From contig NZ_CALHXD010000301.1 in NCBI RefSeq assembly GCF_938040115.1, positions 1-5,622 of the forward strand: DNA of 5,622 nt. The letters run 5' to 3'. Each line of letters begins with the position of its first letter. Within the stretch, counting starts at the first letter, position 1. The notes under the pieces were generated by a model. The model was not told the origin of the DNA. It saw only the letters and a program-made list of their open reading frames with translations, and did no database searches. The stretch comes from an uncultured Campylobacter sp. (GTDB lineage Bacteria > Campylobacterota > Campylobacteria > Campylobacterales > Campylobacteraceae). Positions 4,473 through 5,622 of this stretch are shown here, piece by piece. The position numbers and the translations under genes were made by a program.

Positions 4473-5622
4473 TTACCACCGATAAATTTTATCCTCATAA
4501 GCGATCAGTCTAAATTCCTCTTTGTGGTTGCCGTTGCCGATCGTGTGGCTGTCTTGGCCCGCGCCGAGGCGTAGTTTATGTAGCCTGCCGCCGTAAGTAC
4601 CCACAAATAGCACGCTACCGTCCTCGCTTAGAGCCATAGACTTTATCGTACCGCCCAGATAGTGGCGCCAAATTTTACGCCCGTCCTTGCCGACTGCTTT
4701 TATGTAGCCGTATGCGTCGCCGAGGATATAAAAGTCCCGCGTCGCTACGCCCGCGTAAACCCTCATCGCATCGTCGATCAGCGTGAAATTTTTCTCGCCA
4801 TCTTCGTCATACGAATAAGCCTCAACATCCACCCCTTGCTTTAGAGCCGCCCTGTCCACGCCGATCGTGACGCCGTTGTAGAAGTGGCAGGAGTTCGCTA
4901 TAAGCTGAGTATCGTCCGCGCTAAATAGACAAAAGTGCGGATACGAGCTCTGCGCGCCGATGCTGCCGAGCCGCTCGCCCTCGCTATCCATCAGGACGTG
5001 ATCGCCGCACTGCTCGCCGGCGACGATGAGAGCATTGTCGTTTGATATAGTCGCGTTAGCCATGTCGATATAGAGTGCAGCGTTGCCGTCATCGTCCTCG
5101 TAGAGCTGTCCGTCCTCATAGATCGGATGGATGAGCTTCGCGCCGCTTTGCGAGATCAAAAATATCCCGTCGTGGCAGCTCAAAAGCACCTTGCTGCCGT
5201 CGTTAAAGGGTAAAATTTCAGCCTCGTCGTATGTTAGCTCCACGTCGTGGCTAAATTTTGCGATAGGCTCGCCGCCGCCCTTGCCGTCGTAGCCTTTTAT
5301 GAGTTCAACCTCGCCTCTCCTAAGAAGGGCGTAAATTTCGTTTCGCTTTGATTTGCCCACGGCGATGACGCCCTCTGCGATAACGCTAACGTGCTCACCT
5401 TCTAGCAGATATAGCTTCTTACGCCAGCCTTCAGGCTCGCTTTGCGAGACGATAAAAAGGACGTTCTCGCCGCGCAAAGCACAAATTTGATCGACATTGC
5501 CTAGCTTGTCTCCTATTTTATCCTTCTCGTCAGCATTACCTACTTCATCCTCGCACTCCTCAAAGATAATGTTTGATGGCGGAAAATCGGCTCTAAATTT
5601 CACCGTCTCGCCGCGCTCGTTA
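4473..5622 (-). CDS. Beta-propeller-like (WD40/PQQ-type repeat) protein, N-terminus probably outside window
   Basis: The frame runs from TAA at 4473-4475 to the right edge with no stop. The only initiator-like codon near the edge is GTG at 5601-5603, with no Shine-Dalgarno sequence before it. The frame continues upstream as NERGET, so the real start is probably beyond 5622. About 380 residues are visible (numbered from that GTG). They are strongly acidic and contain successive blade-like strands in which a hydrophobic run is followed by a DG or G-G turn, such as LPFNDGSKVLLSCHDGIFLI (about 132-151) and GKDGRKIWRHYLGGTIKSMA with SEDGSVLFVGTYGGRLHKL (about 305-345). The C-terminus ends EEFRLIAYEDKIYRW. 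No signal peptide or membrane segment is seen in the visible part, so a cytoplasmic scaffold or interaction role is possible, but I cannot name a function or gene. Confidence 0.75.
   Translation of the reverse strand, partial: NERGETVKFRADFPPSNIIFEECEDEVGNADEKDKIGDKLGNVDQICALRGENVLFIVSQSEPEGWRKKLYLLEGEHVSVIAEGVIAVGKSKRNEIYALLRRGEVELIKGYDGKGGGEPIAKFSHDVELTYDEAEILPFNDGSKVLLSCHDGIFLISQSGAKLIHPIYEDGQLYEDDDGNAALYIDMANATISNDNALIVAGEQCGDHVLMDSEGERLGSIGAQSSYPHFCLFSADDTQLIANSCHFYNGVTIGVDRAALKQGVDVEAYSYDEDGEKNFTLIDDAMRVYAGVATRDFYILGDAYGYIKAVGKDGRKIWRHYLGGTIKSMALSEDGSVLFVGTYGGRLHKLRLGAGQDSHTIGNGNHKEEFRLIAYEDKIYRW

Noticed and set aside
4662..4844. Plus-strand open frame inside the propeller gene
   Set aside because: It is antisense to a long coding frame, with no start signal or recognisable domain.
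5601..5603. GTG as the true start of the propeller gene
   Set aside because: There is no ribosome-binding site and the frame remains open to the window edge, so the gene probably continues upstream.

Overview
The window looks like chromosomal DNA from an epsilonproteobacterium, most probably a Campylobacter of the higher-GC group (C. showae, rectus, curvus or concisus type). Three things point there. The pgk, gap, nadD and RsfS-type proteins are recognisable. Their order, gap-pgk divergent from nadD-rsfS, matches from memory the arrangement in C. jejuni. The word AAATTT is extremely dense in and between genes. The species call is an inference; no database search was possible.

Layout. Positions 1-364 (minus) hold the first 121 codons of phosphoglycerate kinase, cut by the window edge. 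Positions 381-1376 (minus) hold a complete type I glyceraldehyde-3-phosphate dehydrogenase, 16 nt upstream of pgk in the same operon. A 313-nt divergent spacer (1377-1689) separates this operon from nadD (1690-2262, plus) and a ribosomal silencing factor gene, rsfS (2226-2552, plus), which overlap by 37 nt. A strong inverted repeat follows rsfS. Roughly 800 nt then contain no intact gene, only short open stretches that switch frame and look like a decayed gene. Next comes a self-contained unit: a perfect TATAAT box, an exported alpha/beta hydrolase of the dienelactone-hydrolase type (3385-4212, plus), and a GC-rich hairpin with a T-run as terminator. An AT-rich convergent spacer leads to a beta-propeller-like protein on the minus strand (4473 to the right edge), whose N-terminus is probably outside the window.

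How the genes work together. GapA and Pgk catalyse consecutive steps of the three-carbon part of glycolysis/gluconeogenesis. In Campylobacter, many of which lack a complete upper glycolytic route, these steps are thought to serve mainly gluconeogenesis. NadD makes the dinucleotide precursor of the NAD(P) that GapA uses, and RsfS silences ribosomes when nutrients are short, so the left half is a core-metabolism and growth-control block. The right half is accessory in character: a single-gene exported hydrolase, an eroded stretch and an unassigned propeller protein. I found no CRISPR array, tRNA, rRNA, transposase or defence system. The items most worth a second look are the eroded region, the AAATTT density (which matches the RAATTY methylation motif used in Campylobacter DNA discrimination), the GAPDH coenzyme residues, and the two alternative hairpins after rsfS.
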